A stretch of 20,296 bases of DNA from an uncultured Eubacteriales bacterium (GCA_900543475.1 UQRU01000033.1:1-20296), one strand, 5' to 3'. Counted from the first letter of the stretch, positions 13,832-20,296 are shown. Notes: generated by a model from the letters alone, not told the origin. Made by a program: numbers and translations.

Positions 13832-15583
13832 ATGAATAGACCCAAGCGCATCCTGGCGCTGTGCCTGGCGCTGGCCGTCCTATGCCCTGGGCTGGCGGTC
13901 CAGGGTGCGGTATTTACTTCGGACGTACGGGTGCGGCTATCCCTGGGGGAGGAGACGTCGTTTTCCTTTACCCCGGTGGGGGAGTTTACCCTACAAGAGG
14001 CGCCGGAGCTTACCGTTGGCAACGATGAATTAACGGTGACGGTGGTAGGCGGGCAGATCTCCATCCAATTGGACGGGGAAACCGTGACCCAGCCGTCCCT
14101 CACCTTTTTAAGCGGTAATTATGGCGAACGTACCGACTATATCCGGCTGTATAATGACGCCCACGGCACCTGCACCTATTTGGGGAACCTGACCTTCGAC
14201 GTATACGAAGGCTATGTGCGGGCCATCAACACCTTGCCCCTGGAGCAGTACCTATATGGGGTGGTGCCCCATGAGATGAGCAATAGCTTCCCCATCGAAG
14301 CCCTGAAGGCCCAGGCCATCTGCGCCCGGGGCTATGCGGTGGCCAAGTGTTCCAGCTATAGCAGCCGGGCCTATGACCTGGGGGACACCTCCAGCGACCA
14401 GGTTTACCGGGGCTATGCCAGCAAGAATACCCGGGCCATCGCCGCGGTGGACGCCACCAAGGGCCAGGTGCTCACCTATGACGGGGAGATCGTGGAGACC
14501 TATTATTCCGCCTCCAACGGGGGCCAGACGGAGCGCACCGGCAACGTATGGGAAAACGATCTACCTTATTATATTAACCAGGACGATCCCTTTGATTTGG
14601 CCAATGCTTCCAGCCTGGAGGAGAAGAGCTTCATCCCGGAGACCTATACGCCCGAGACCATGGCCTTGATGGACCCCTTTGTGCTGCTTGCCCTGGAGCA
14701 GGCGGCCTATGAGGCTGCAGGCCAGGAGGTGGAGCTGGTGGCCACGGTGTCGGTGGAGCCCCAGGACCCCCAATACGACCCGCCCAGCCGCAGCTATCAG
14801 ACCGTGGCGGTGACCCTGCTGGCGCGGGGCCTGGGGGAGGGCGAGGCGGAAACCGCCGGCCAGCTCACCGTGAAGCTGGAGCTGGAAAGCCTGCGCTACG
14901 GCAGCTTTGAAAACACCCTGGGCCGGCTCAACGCCAGCAAGACCCGGCTGCGGCTGCGGGGCGCGGAGCGAGGCGTCTACATGGCGGGGGATACCACATA
15001 TCCCGGCTGGTATATCACCGAGCGACGGTATGGCCATGGGGTAGGCTTATCCCAGCGGGGAGCCCAGGAGCGGGCCCGGGCCGGGGAAAGCTACCAGGAG
15101 ATCCTGGCCTTCTATTATACGGATACCACGTTGCACACCGTAGGTTCTTATGAAACGGCGCCCAAGCTGTCCTCAGAGGACTATACCGTTAAATCTTGGG
15201 GTGTCAGCGGCATTAAGCTGGACACGGAAGTGGACAGCCTCCTCCAGAACCTTTCCTCCAAAGGGGAGCTACAGGTGGTCACCGGCAAGGGCCGGCAGGC
15301 GGAGGGAAAGGTGTGCACCGGCTATTATGTGCGCACCATCTATGAGGACGGCACCGCCTTCTTCGACCTACCCATCGTCCTGTTCGGGGATCTGAACGGG
15401 GATGGGGCGATCACGGCGGAGGACGTAACGTCGTTGCAAAACCACCTGATCCGGGCCAGCCTGTTGACCGGCCCCCGCTTGCGGGCGGCGGACGTGAACC
15501 ATGACGGGGAAGTGGATCTGCAGGACCTGTTCCGGCTGATCCAATATGTGAACGGCGACGCGAAAATATCCCAAGAGGACTAA
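13832..15583 (+). CDS. Secreted SpoIID/LytB-type peptidoglycan enzyme with C-terminal type I dockerin
   Basis: The 583-residue protein has a signal peptide (MNRPKRILALCLALAVLCPG, cleavage near VQG-A) and a SpoIID/LytB domain to about residue 430. SpoIID is a lytic transglycosylase that trims peptidoglycan; the family pattern is clear in LPLEQYLYGVVPHEM with putative catalytic Glu148, FPIEALKAQAICARGYA, QVYRGY, and GHGVGLSQRGA (from 401). The CDTTHCQ-type zinc site of many homologues reads GDTSSDQ here. A small beta-domain (about 445-515) leads into a complete dockerin (518-583) with two calcium loops, DLNGDGAITAED from 520 and DVNHDGEVDLQD from 554. GGAGG six bases before ATG 13832 sets the start. 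The next gene, 21 bases on, encodes a cohesin. A role in vegetative wall remodelling rather than engulfment is inferred. Confidence 0.92.
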   Translation: MNRPKRILALCLALAVLCPGLAVQGAVFTSDVRVRLSLGEETSFSFTPVGEFTLQEAPELTVGNDELTVTVVGGQISIQLDGETVTQPSLTFLSGNYGERTDYIRLYNDAHGTCTYLGNLTFDVYEGYVRAINTLPLEQYLYGVVPHEMSNSFPIEALKAQAICARGYAVAKCSSYSSRAYDLGDTSSDQVYRGYASKNTRAIAAVDATKGQVLTYDGEIVETYYSASNGGQTERTGNVWENDLPYYINQDDPFDLANASSLEEKSFIPETYTPETMALMDPFVLLALEQAAYEAAGQEVELVATVSVEPQDPQYDPPSRSYQTVAVTLLARGLGEGEAETAGQLTVKLELESLRYGSFENTLGRLNASKTRLRLRGAERGVYMAGDTTYPGWYITERRYGHGVGLSQRGAQERARAGESYQEILAFYYTDTTLHTVGSYETAPKLSSEDYTVKSWGVSGIKLDTEVDSLLQNLSSKGELQVVTGKGRQAEGKVCTGYYVRTIYEDGTAFFDLPIVLFGDLNGDGAITAEDVTSLQNHLIRASLLTGPRLRAADVNHDGEVDLQDLFRLIQYVNGDAKISQED

Positions 15584-15604
15584 ACGAGCATGAGGGGTTG
15601 GATT

Positions 15605-16801
15605 ATGAATAAAAAGAAGCTGGCAATGGGCCTAGCCCTTGCGCTGCTGATGCTGCCGGCGACGGCGTTTGCCACCACCGTGGAAGCGGTGGCGGATAAG
15701 ACCAGCGTCCAGGCTGGGGACACGGTGGAGGTGGTGATCACCGTACAGGGGGAGGATATGTCCATTGCGGAAGGTTCCTTTACCTATGACCCGGCGGTCT
15801 TGACCTTTACCGAAGGGGAAGGCGGCGCTTCCGATGGGTTTTTGAACCTGGTCTCCGTGGAGCAGGGGGGTACCGATACCCTTAAGGCCCGGATCGTATT
15901 CACTGCGGCCGGGGAAGGGACCGCCAACGTGGAGGCAAAGATCGAGAAGGTATTGGATTATGACGGGAAAGAACAGGAAGGCGCCCAAGCCAGCGTATCC
16001 ATTGGGGTGAGCGCCCCTGCGCCCACCCCCACCCCCGAGCCCCTGGACTATGCCAAGGAAGGGGTGCCGGCCCAGAACGTACAGGGGGCTTCCGAGGCCA
16101 TGTACATCTGGAAGAACCTGGAAAACGTCACCATTCCCTCCCGCTATAGCGAGACCACCCTGGAATACCACGAGGAAACGGTGGCGGCGGTACAGGTGCC
16201 GGATAGCGACGCCCCTACCTTGCTATACCTGTCCAACCAGACGGGGGACCAGGGGGGCTATTATATTTACAACGCGGCCCAGGATCTGCTTTATCCCTAT
16301 ATGACCATTTCCTCGGTATCCAAGTCCTATATCATCCTGGAGCCGGACGGCAGCGTGCCTTTGCCGGAGGGGTTTGAAGAGACCACCATCACCATCGACG
16401 AGCGGGAATACAAGGCCTGGAAGGCCCAGGACGCCCAGGGGGATATCTATCTGCTGTATGCCCGGAACCCGGATGGGGAGGTGGGCTATTACGTATATAA
16501 TCCCCTGGATGAATCCCTGCAACGCTACGCGGTGATGCCGGCCCGGCCCGTGCAGCCAACTTTAGCGCCGGTGGCCACGCCAGCCCCGGCGGTGCCGGAG
16601 GTCACGCCCGCGCCCCAGGAGCCGCAAGGGGTAACCCTGGAAACCTGGCAGTTTTACGCCCTTTGCGGGGCAGGCGGCTTCCTGCTGCTATTGGTGATCA
16701 TCCTCATCATTTCCCGCAGCGTGGAGAATGCCCGCCGCAGGCGTCGGGCTGCCCAGCGCCGGGCGGAGCGGGAACGGGCCAGGCGGGAACAGGGCCTGTA
16801 G
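15605..16801 (+). CDS. Membrane-anchored cohesin-domain protein
   Basis: A 398-residue protein with a signal peptide (MNKKKLAMGLALALLMLPAT, cleavage near AFA23) and a cohesin-type beta-sandwich (24-136). The latter shows VSVQAGDTVEVVITV-like strands (ADKTSVQAGDTVEVVITVQG), GSFTYDPAVLTF, ARIVFTAAGEGTANV and a final VSIGV. A PAPTPTPEP linker follows, then a middle region with two related motifs, GGYYIYNAAQDLLYPY (217-232) and VGYYVYNPLDESLQRY (293-308). A second Pro-rich linker (311-341), one transmembrane helix (about 349-370) and a strongly basic tail complete it. Predicted topology: cohesin outside, tail inside, no sorting signal. The upstream gene carries the only dockerin in the window, so this protein is its probable receptor. 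GAGGGG seven bases upstream favours ATG 15605 over 15590. Confidence 0.88.
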   Translation: MNKKKLAMGLALALLMLPATAFATTVEAVADKTSVQAGDTVEVVITVQGEDMSIAEGSFTYDPAVLTFTEGEGGASDGFLNLVSVEQGGTDTLKARIVFTAAGEGTANVEAKIEKVLDYDGKEQEGAQASVSIGVSAPAPTPTPEPLDYAKEGVPAQNVQGASEAMYIWKNLENVTIPSRYSETTLEYHEETVAAVQVPDSDAPTLLYLSNQTGDQGGYYIYNAAQDLLYPYMTISSVSKSYIILEPDGSVPLPEGFEETTITIDEREYKAWKAQDAQGDIYLLYARNPDGEVGYYVYNPLDESLQRYAVMPARPVQPTLAPVATPAPAVPEVTPAPQEPQGVTLETWQFYALCGAGGFLLLLVIILIISRSVENARRRRRAAQRRAERERARREQGL

Positions 16802-16819
16802 GCAATTTGCGTTAGGAAG

Positions 16820-16842
16820 AAAAAAGCGGCTTTATGCCGCTT
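16820..16842. terminator. Hairpin after the cohesin gene, U-tract on the minus strand
   Basis: AAGCGGC and GCCGCTT form a 7-bp stem with loop TTTAT. The A-run lies on the left, so the U-tract appears only for minus-strand transcripts; for the plus-strand operon it is a hairpin without a U-tract. It may serve both converging operons. Confidence 0.6.
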
Positions 16843-16846
16843 CAGC

Positions 16847-17037
16847 CTGTCGAAAAACCCTTGGGGGTTCGGGGGCCGCAGCCCCCGGAGGCTATAATCG
16901 GATTTGGCGGCGTGTACGGCAAATCCGCAAAAAGCCTTGCGTAGCAAGGGTTTCTCTGCATAGCTCCCTGGCCGCGCCGTAGGCGCAAGGGAGCTATGAA
17001 AACCTCGAAAAAGTGGCGCAAGCCACTTTTTCGACAG
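16847..17037. repeat. Dispersed multi-hairpin repeat, copy B (complete, 191 bp)
   Basis: The element is bounded by perfect 11-bp terminal inverted repeats, CTGTCGAAAAA and TTTTTCGACAG. Inside are consecutive hairpins: GGGGG/CCCCC (about 16871-16886), CGGATTTG/CAAATCCG (16899-16927), CCTTGC-GTA-GCAAGG (16935-16949), CATAGCTCCCT/AGGGAGCTATG (16958-16999), and TCGAAAAAGTGGC/GCCACTTTTTCGA with loop GCAA. No open frame of note and no clear target duplication is seen. It sits between the convergent cohesin and metQ terminators. This resembles a MITE or other non-autonomous structured repeat; family unknown. Confidence 0.85.
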
Positions 17038-17039
17038 CC

Positions 17040-17075
17040 AAAAGCCGCCTGCCGGTAGAGCCGGACAGGCGGCTT
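17040..17075 (-). terminator. Rho-independent terminator of metNIQ
   Basis: A 10-bp stem (AAGCCGCCTG and CAGGCGGCTT) with an inner CCGG/CCGG pair lies about 50 bases after the metQ stop and is followed on the minus strand by TTTT. Confidence 0.88.
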
Positions 17076-17123
17076 GCATATTGCGGGCGCCAAAAGGACC
17101 CGGCGCCCATTTGCTCCATTGGA

Positions 17124-18032
17124 TTAGAACTTGGCGATGACCGCCCCCGCATAGGTGGCGTCGATGAATTCCCGAACGGTATCGCTCTGAAGGGCGGCGA
17201 TCAGGGCCTTGGTGGCGTCGGTCTCCTCGTTGCCCTCCTTGACCACCAGCACGTTGGCGTAGGTCTCGGCAGCGATGGAATCCTTATCCTCTACCGCCAG
17301 GGCGTCGCTGACCTTCAGGCCGGCCTGGATGGCATAGTTGCCGTTGATGACTGCCAGATCCACATCCTGGAGGGAGCGGGGCAGCTGGGCGGCTTCGATC
17401 TCCTGGATGTCCAGGTTCTTGGGGTTCTCCGCGATATCCAGCTTGGTGGCGGTGAAGGTAACGCCCTCGTTGAGCTTGATCAGGCCCTGGGCCTCCAGCA
17501 GCAGCAGGGCGCGGGCTTCGTTGGTGCCGTCGTTGGGGATGGCCACGGTAGCCCCGTCCGCCAGCTCTTCCAGGCTGGTGGTCTTGCCGGCATAGATGCC
17601 GAAGGGCTCATAGTGGATGGCGGCTACCGCTACCAAATGGGTGCCATTCTGGGCATTAAAGTCATCCAGATAGGGACCATGCTGGAAATAATTGGCGTCC
17701 AGATCCCCTTCTTCCAGGGCGGTGTTGGGCAGCACATAGTCGGTGAACTCCACCACTTCCAGGTTGTAGCCCTGAGCGGCCAGGTCGTCCTTGACCGCGT
17801 TGAGGATCTCCGCATGGGGGGTGATGGACGCGCCCACCTTAATGGTGACCAGCTCCGCGGGAGCCTCCTCCTGGGCCTCCTCCTGGGCCTCCTCCTGGGC
17901 GGGGGCTTCGGCGGTCTCGGCGGGGGTTTCCGCGGCGGGCTCTTCCGCCGGGGTCTCGGCGGGCTGGCTGGCGCAGCCAAAGACGCTTAGGGCCAGAACC
18001 AAAGCCAGGGCAAGGACAAACAGCTTCTTCAT
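17124..18032 (-). CDS. metQ: Methionine ABC transporter substrate-binding lipoprotein MetQ
   Basis: A 302-residue NLPA/MetQ-family lipoprotein: signal peptide with lipobox Cys20 (LSVFGC), then a binding domain from about 62 with VGASITPHAEIL, YVLPNTALEEGDLDANYFQH, PNDGTNEARALLLLEAQGLI and VINGNYAIQAGL. It would capture methionine outside the membrane and deliver it to MetI. Residues 22-60 are an unusually long, acidic, low-complexity linker made of PAEE/PAET units and a QEEA tandem repeat. AGGAGG nine bases upstream fixes the start. It is the third gene after metN and metI, 78 bases downstream of metI. Other NLPA proteins bind related ligands, but operon partners and the Met-rich leader support methionine. 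Confidence 0.94.
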   Translation of the reverse strand: MKKLFVLALALVLALSVFGCASQPAETPAEEPAAETPAETAEAPAQEEAQEEAQEEAPAELVTIKVGASITPHAEILNAVKDDLAAQGYNLEVVEFTDYVLPNTALEEGDLDANYFQHGPYLDDFNAQNGTHLVAVAAIHYEPFGIYAGKTTSLEELADGATVAIPNDGTNEARALLLLEAQGLIKLNEGVTFTATKLDIAENPKNLDIQEIEAAQLPRSLQDVDLAVINGNYAIQAGLKVSDALAVEDKDSIAAETYANVLVVKEGNEETDATKALIAALQSDTVREFIDATYAGAVIAKF

Positions 18033-18079
18033 GGTTATTTTCCTCCTAATAATGAATTAATTAGATTTCGATTGTATCG

Positions 18080-18100
18080 CAAACGCCATATAAGCGTTTG
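18080..18100 (-). other. Hairpin in the metI-metQ spacer
   Basis: A perfect 7-bp inverted repeat CAAACGC/GCGTTTG with a seven-base loop lies between the metI stop and metQ. No U-tract follows, so it is not a clear terminator; it may shield the metQ message or cause partial termination. Confidence 0.5.
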
Positions 18101-18110
18101 TATCCGTTTT

Positions 18111-18773
18111 TTAGCGCCGGCGCTTATCCGAAACCAGGGTCAGCTTATCGCCGGCCACCTGGAAGATCTGCACCAGGATCACCAGCAGCACCACAGCCAC
18201 CCACATCACATCCTCCTGGTAGCGGTAATAGCCGTAGTTGATGGCGATGGCCCCCAGGCCGCCGCCCCCCAAAGCGCCCGCCATGGCGGAATAGCTCAGG
18301 ATGGTGGTGGTGACGATGGTGGCGCCGTTGAGCAGGGAAGGCAAGCTCTCCGGCAGCAGCACCCGGGTGATGATCTGCCAATTGGTGGCGCCCATGCTCT
18401 GGGCGGCTTCGATCACCCCGTGGTCCACCTCCTTGAGGGCGCCCTCCACCATGCGGCCCACATAGGGCGCCGCGGCGATGACCAGGGGCGGGATCACGGC
18501 GATGGAACCGATGGTGGTCCCCACCAGCAGCCGGGTAAATCCCAGCACGCACACCAGCAGGATCAAGAAGGGCACGGAGCGGAACAGGTTTACGATCACG
18601 CTGAGCACCCGGTTCAGGCCCGGGCGGGGGCTGATGCCATCCTGGCTGGTGACCACCAGCAAAATGCCCAAAGGCAGGCCCAAAACATAGCCGATCAGGG
18701 TGGAGGTCAAAGTCATCATCAGGGATTCCAGGATTCCCTTGGCCATTTCCTGTACCATAAGCGGATTAAACAT
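18111..18773 (-). CDS. metI: Methionine ABC transporter permease MetI
   Basis: A 220-residue integral membrane protein with about five transmembrane helices, the usual MetI size. The N-terminus MVQEMAKGILESLMMTLTST is characteristic, and the EAA loop that contacts the ATPase is visible as EAAQSMGATNWQIITRVLLPE (about 122-142), followed by SAMAGALGGGGLGAIAINYGYYRY, a family signature. GGAGG six bases upstream fixes the start. The start overlaps the last eight bases of metN, so translation is coupled and subunit ratio balanced. Confidence 0.97.
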   Translation of the reverse strand: MFNPLMVQEMAKGILESLMMTLTSTLIGYVLGLPLGILLVVTSQDGISPRPGLNRVLSVIVNLFRSVPFLILLVCVLGFTRLLVGTTIGSIAVIPPLVIAAAPYVGRMVEGALKEVDHGVIEAAQSMGATNWQIITRVLLPESLPSLLNGATIVTTTILSYSAMAGALGGGGLGAIAINYGYYRYQEDVMWVAVVLLVILVQIFQVAGDKLTLVSDKRRR

Positions 18774-19788
18774 GATATGCCTCCTCCAAATAATGCACCT
18801 GGTGCATATCCAGGTATTTCTTCATCTTGGCCACCACGCCTTCATTATCCGGCAGCTGCACCAGGGTATAGCCCACCATCTTTCCCTCGATGGTCTTGGT
18901 ATCCGCAAAGAGGATGTTCACAGGCGCGCCGCACTCCAGCACCATGTTGCCGATCACCGGGCTGGAGGTCTTGGTGCCGTCAAAGATGATCCGCAGGCAG
19001 CGTTCGCTCATCATCTCCTCCCCCAGGCGGCCGCTGGCGTAGAGCAAGCGCCGGGCGATCTCCGTCTTGGGCCGCATAAAAATATCCTCCACGCTGCCGA
19101 TCTCCGCGATGCGGCTGTTGTCGATGATGGCCACCCGGTCGCAGATCTCCTCGATGACGCTCATCTCATGGGTGATCACCACGATGGTGATGCCGAATTT
19201 CTGGTTGATCTCCTTGAGCAGGTCCAGGATGGAACGGGTGGTGGTAGGGTCCAGGGCGCTGGTGGCCTCGTCGCACAGCAGCACCTTGGGGTTGGCCGCC
19301 AGGGCCCGGGCAATGGCCACCCGCTGCTTCTGGCCGCCGGAAAGCTGGGCTGGATAGGCCTTTTCCTTATCCTGCAGCTCCACCACCTCCAATAGCTCCC
19401 TGGCCCGCTTTACCGCCTGGGCCTTGGGCACCCCGGCGATCTCCAGGGGGAAGCAGATGTTTTGGATGGCGTTTTTCTGCATGAGCAGGTTGAATTGCTG
19501 GAAGATCATGCCCATGTTCCGCCGGGCTGTGAGCAATTCTCCAGGTTGGAGCTTTTCCAGGGCCTGGCCGGCGATGACCACGCTGCCGTCCGTGGGCTTT
19601 TCCAGGTAGTTCATGCACCGTACCAGGGTGCTTTTCCCCGCCCCGGACAGGCCGATGATGCCGAAGATCTCCCCCTCGTAAATGGTCAGGTCGATGCCGG
19701 AAAGGGCGGTGACCGCCGTGTCCCCCGATCCGAAGGTCTTATTCAGCCCCCGGATGGTGATGATCTCGTTTTTGCCTGAGGCAACCAT
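18766..19788 (-). CDS. metN: Methionine ABC transporter ATP-binding protein MetN
   Basis: A 340-residue ATPase matching MetN length. Numbered from MVASGKNE: Walker [10 protein letters not shown] (46-54), Q-loop QQFN (97-100), signature LSGGQKQR (149-156), Walker B VLLCDEA with Glu174, and H-loop His207. Residues about 260-340 are the NIL domain, which in MetNI binds methionine and inhibits transport when the cell is replete. An upstream in-frame ATG at 19833 lies directly after the leader terminator's T-run and has no ribosome binding site; GGGGAGGA about 12 bases before 19788 makes that the likely start. The operon begins with a leader peptide and terminator, so expression is probably set by attenuation. 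Confidence 0.95.
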   Translation of the reverse strand: MVASGKNEIITIRGLNKTFGSGDTAVTALSGIDLTIYEGEIFGIIGLSGAGKSTLVRCMNYLEKPTDGSVVIAGQALEKLQPGELLTARRNMGMIFQQFNLLMQKNAIQNICFPLEIAGVPKAQAVKRARELLEVVELQDKEKAYPAQLSGGQKQRVAIARALAANPKVLLCDEATSALDPTTTRSILDLLKEINQKFGITIVVITHEMSVIEEICDRVAIIDNSRIAEIGSVEDIFMRPKTEIARRLLYASGRLGEEMMSERCLRIIFDGTKTSSPVIGNMVLECGAPVNILFADTKTIEGKMVGYTLVQLPDNEGVVAKMKKYLDMHQVHYLEEAYHV

Positions 19789-19833
19789 GGATATGTTCTT
19801 CCTCCCCGCCAATGATGATGAAATATGCCGCAT

Positions 19834-19864
19834 AAAAAGGGCCGTGAGCGTATGCCCACGGCCC
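19834..19864 (-). terminator. Attenuator terminator in the metNIQ leader
   Basis: On the minus strand GGGCCGTG, a ten-base loop (GGCATACGCT) and CACGGCCC form a perfect 8-bp GC-rich stem followed by TTTTT (plus 19834-19838). It lies after the leader-peptide stop codon and before metN, with no other gene to terminate except the leader, so it is best read as a conditional terminator. Confidence 0.88.
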
Positions 19865-19910
19865 TTGCATCAACGAAGCCTTATGCTAAGGTCCATGCAC
19901 GCACACGCTC
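19846..19910 (-). promoter_or_regulatory. Candidate antiterminator pairing in the metNIQ leader
   Basis: The transcript segment GAGCGUGUGC (19901-19910), inside leader codons 23-26, can pair over 10 bp (one G-U) with GCAUACGCUC (19846-19855), which is the terminator loop plus the first base of its 3' arm. The two structures would compete. Just upstream, 19910-19932 forms a stem closed by a C(UUCG)G tetraloop. The regulatory meaning is inferred. Confidence 0.5.
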
Positions 19911-19976
19911 TCCATGCCCGAAGGACATGGAGCCGCACATCATCATAGCGCACATGGTCATAGAAACGCTGTTCAT
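19881..19976 (-). CDS. Methionine-rich leader peptide of the metNIQ attenuator
   Basis: A 31-codon reading frame begins ATG at 19976 with GGAG eight bases upstream and ends TAA at 19881, 17 bases before the attenuator stem. It encodes seven methionines, six of them within codons 6-17, including three consecutive ATG codons (11-13): the segment reads MTMCAMMMCGSM. It has no signal or domain features of a functional protein. By analogy with Trp, His and Cys leader peptides, translation speed through the Met codons would report the level of charged initiator-independent tRNA-Met and decide whether the downstream terminator forms. Peptide, terminator and target operon agree in theme, which is the main support. 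Confidence 0.78.
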   Translation of the reverse strand: MNSVSMTMCAMMMCGSMSFGHGERVRAWTLA

Positions 19977-20035
19977 CCTGCCTGCTCCTTTCCTCCGTTC
20001 ACGGGGCGTGCGATGCAAACCCCTTATTGCTCTGC

Positions 20036-20065
20036 ATGATATCATACTCCCCATAAAGCTGTCAA
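20036..20065 (-). promoter_or_regulatory. Promoter of the metNIQ operon
   Basis: Minus-strand consensus TTGACA (20060-20065), an 18-base spacer and TATCAT (20036-20041) with TG one base before the -10. It is placed to transcribe the leader peptide, the attenuator and metNIQ, starting near 20029. Confidence 0.72.
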
Positions 20066-20079
20066 TATAAATCTTCCCA

Positions 20080-20296
20080 TCATCCATGGGTACCCTTATA
20101 TTTTTGTCGGGTGGCCATGCCGCCTCGGATATGGCGTTCGGCCTTGTTATGCTGCAAGATCTCCCCCACGGCTTTCGCCCGGGTGGGATCTAAGCCCTTG
20201 AGCCGCTCCTGCATATCCTTATGCACCGTGCTTTTGCTGATCTTGAAGGCCCCTGCCGCCGCCCGCACCGTGGCCTGATGGTCAATGATATAATCC
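20080..20296 (-). CDS. spoIIID: Sporulation transcription factor SpoIIID (partial, N-terminus outside window)
   Basis: The reading frame runs in from the right edge as DYIIDHQATVRAAAGAFKIS and continues KSTVHKDMQERLKGLDPTRA, ending RHIRGGMATRQKYKGTHG. This matches SpoIIID, a small helix-turn-helix regulator acting in the mother cell during sporulation: the recognition region SKSTVHKD and the tail RH-RGG-AT--KYK are family hallmarks, and the tail contributes to DNA binding. About ten N-terminal residues and the start codon are missing because of the window edge. A GTG at 20268 is an internal Val codon, not the start. No terminator is visible between its stop and the metNIQ promoter. Confidence 0.95.
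   Translation of the reverse strand, partial: DYIIDHQATVRAAAGAFKISKSTVHKDMQERLKGLDPTRAKAVGEILQHNKAERHIRGGMATRQKYKGTHG

Noticed and set aside
16893..16898. TATAAT inside the dispersed repeat as a promoter
   Set aside because: No -35-like sequence at 15-19 bases upstream on the same strand; the motif lies between hairpins.
17860..17900. CRISPR or tandem-repeat array
   Set aside because: The short repeats here are in-frame codons of the MetQ acidic linker; there are no spacers.
17013..17990. 325-residue plus-strand open frame ending in Gly-Leu-rich sequence
   Set aside because: It is the mirror of metQ, including its acidic repeat, and starts inside the repeat element without a ribosome binding site.
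19789..19833. Upstream ATG for metN at 19833
   Set aside because: It abuts the terminator T-run, so any ribosome binding site would be in the terminator stem, and the extra 15 residues have no family counterpart.
19834..20035. S-box (SAM-I) riboswitch or Met T-box upstream of metN
   Set aside because: I could not find the conserved S-box core or a TGGnACCGCG-type T-box sequence. The Met-rich frame and terminator explain the leader better. An Infernal search would settle it.
1..20296. tRNA, rRNA or prophage/IS transposase genes
   Set aside because: I saw no cloverleaf with a CCA end, rRNA-like sequence, or transposase/integrase motif on either strand.

Overview
The window looks like a piece of chromosome from a GC-rich, spore-forming Clostridia member (Bacillota), probably in the Oscillospiraceae/Ruminococcaceae range. 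The grounds are a SpoIIID homologue at the right edge, the pth-mfd-prsA-rqcP-mazG-hup block (a Gram-positive arrangement related to the spoVC-mfd-yabN-yabO region of Bacillus), sigma-A-type promoters, strong AGGAGG ribosome binding sites, lipoprotein and sortase-type surface proteins, and a cohesin/dockerin pair. The lineage is inferred from gene content only.

Layout. (1) 1-9301, minus strand, housekeeping: pth, mfd, a PrsA/SurA-type lipoprotein foldase, rqcP, an ispD-ispF fusion, a YabN/MazG-family protein and hup. Tight overlaps (rqcP/ispDF GTGA, ispDF/mazG ATGA) show translational coupling, and promoters can be read before pth, prsA, rqcP (weak) and hup. (2) 9322-13500, accessory surface region: two secreted proteins with IPxTG-D sorting signals on the minus strand (one with four tandem cysteine-bearing repeats, one a right-handed beta-helix plus pilin-type isopeptide domain), and a divergent small XRE regulator with a perfect palindrome between them. 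(3) 13741-16842, plus strand: a two-gene operon encoding a secreted SpoIID/LytB-type peptidoglycan enzyme ending in a complete dockerin, followed by a membrane-anchored cohesin protein. (4) 16847-17037: a dispersed, multi-hairpin repeat with 11-bp terminal inverted repeats; a second copy is cut by the left edge of the window. (5) 17040-20065, minus strand: a methionine ABC importer operon metN-metI-metQ, preceded by a promoter, a methionine-rich 31-codon leader peptide and a rho-independent terminator. (6) 20080-20296: the 3' part of spoIIID.

Two arrangements stand out. First, metNIQ appears to be controlled by a leader-peptide attenuator that senses methionine through 7 Met codons in 31, rather than by the S-box or T-box RNAs usual in Firmicutes; an upstream segment can pair over 10 bp with the terminator loop as a candidate antiterminator. 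Second, the SpoIID-dockerin/cohesin-membrane-anchor gene pair suggests that cellulosome-style docking is used here to hold a peptidoglycan-cleaving enzyme at the cell's own surface. Neither has been tested; both rest on sequence reading and family knowledge.
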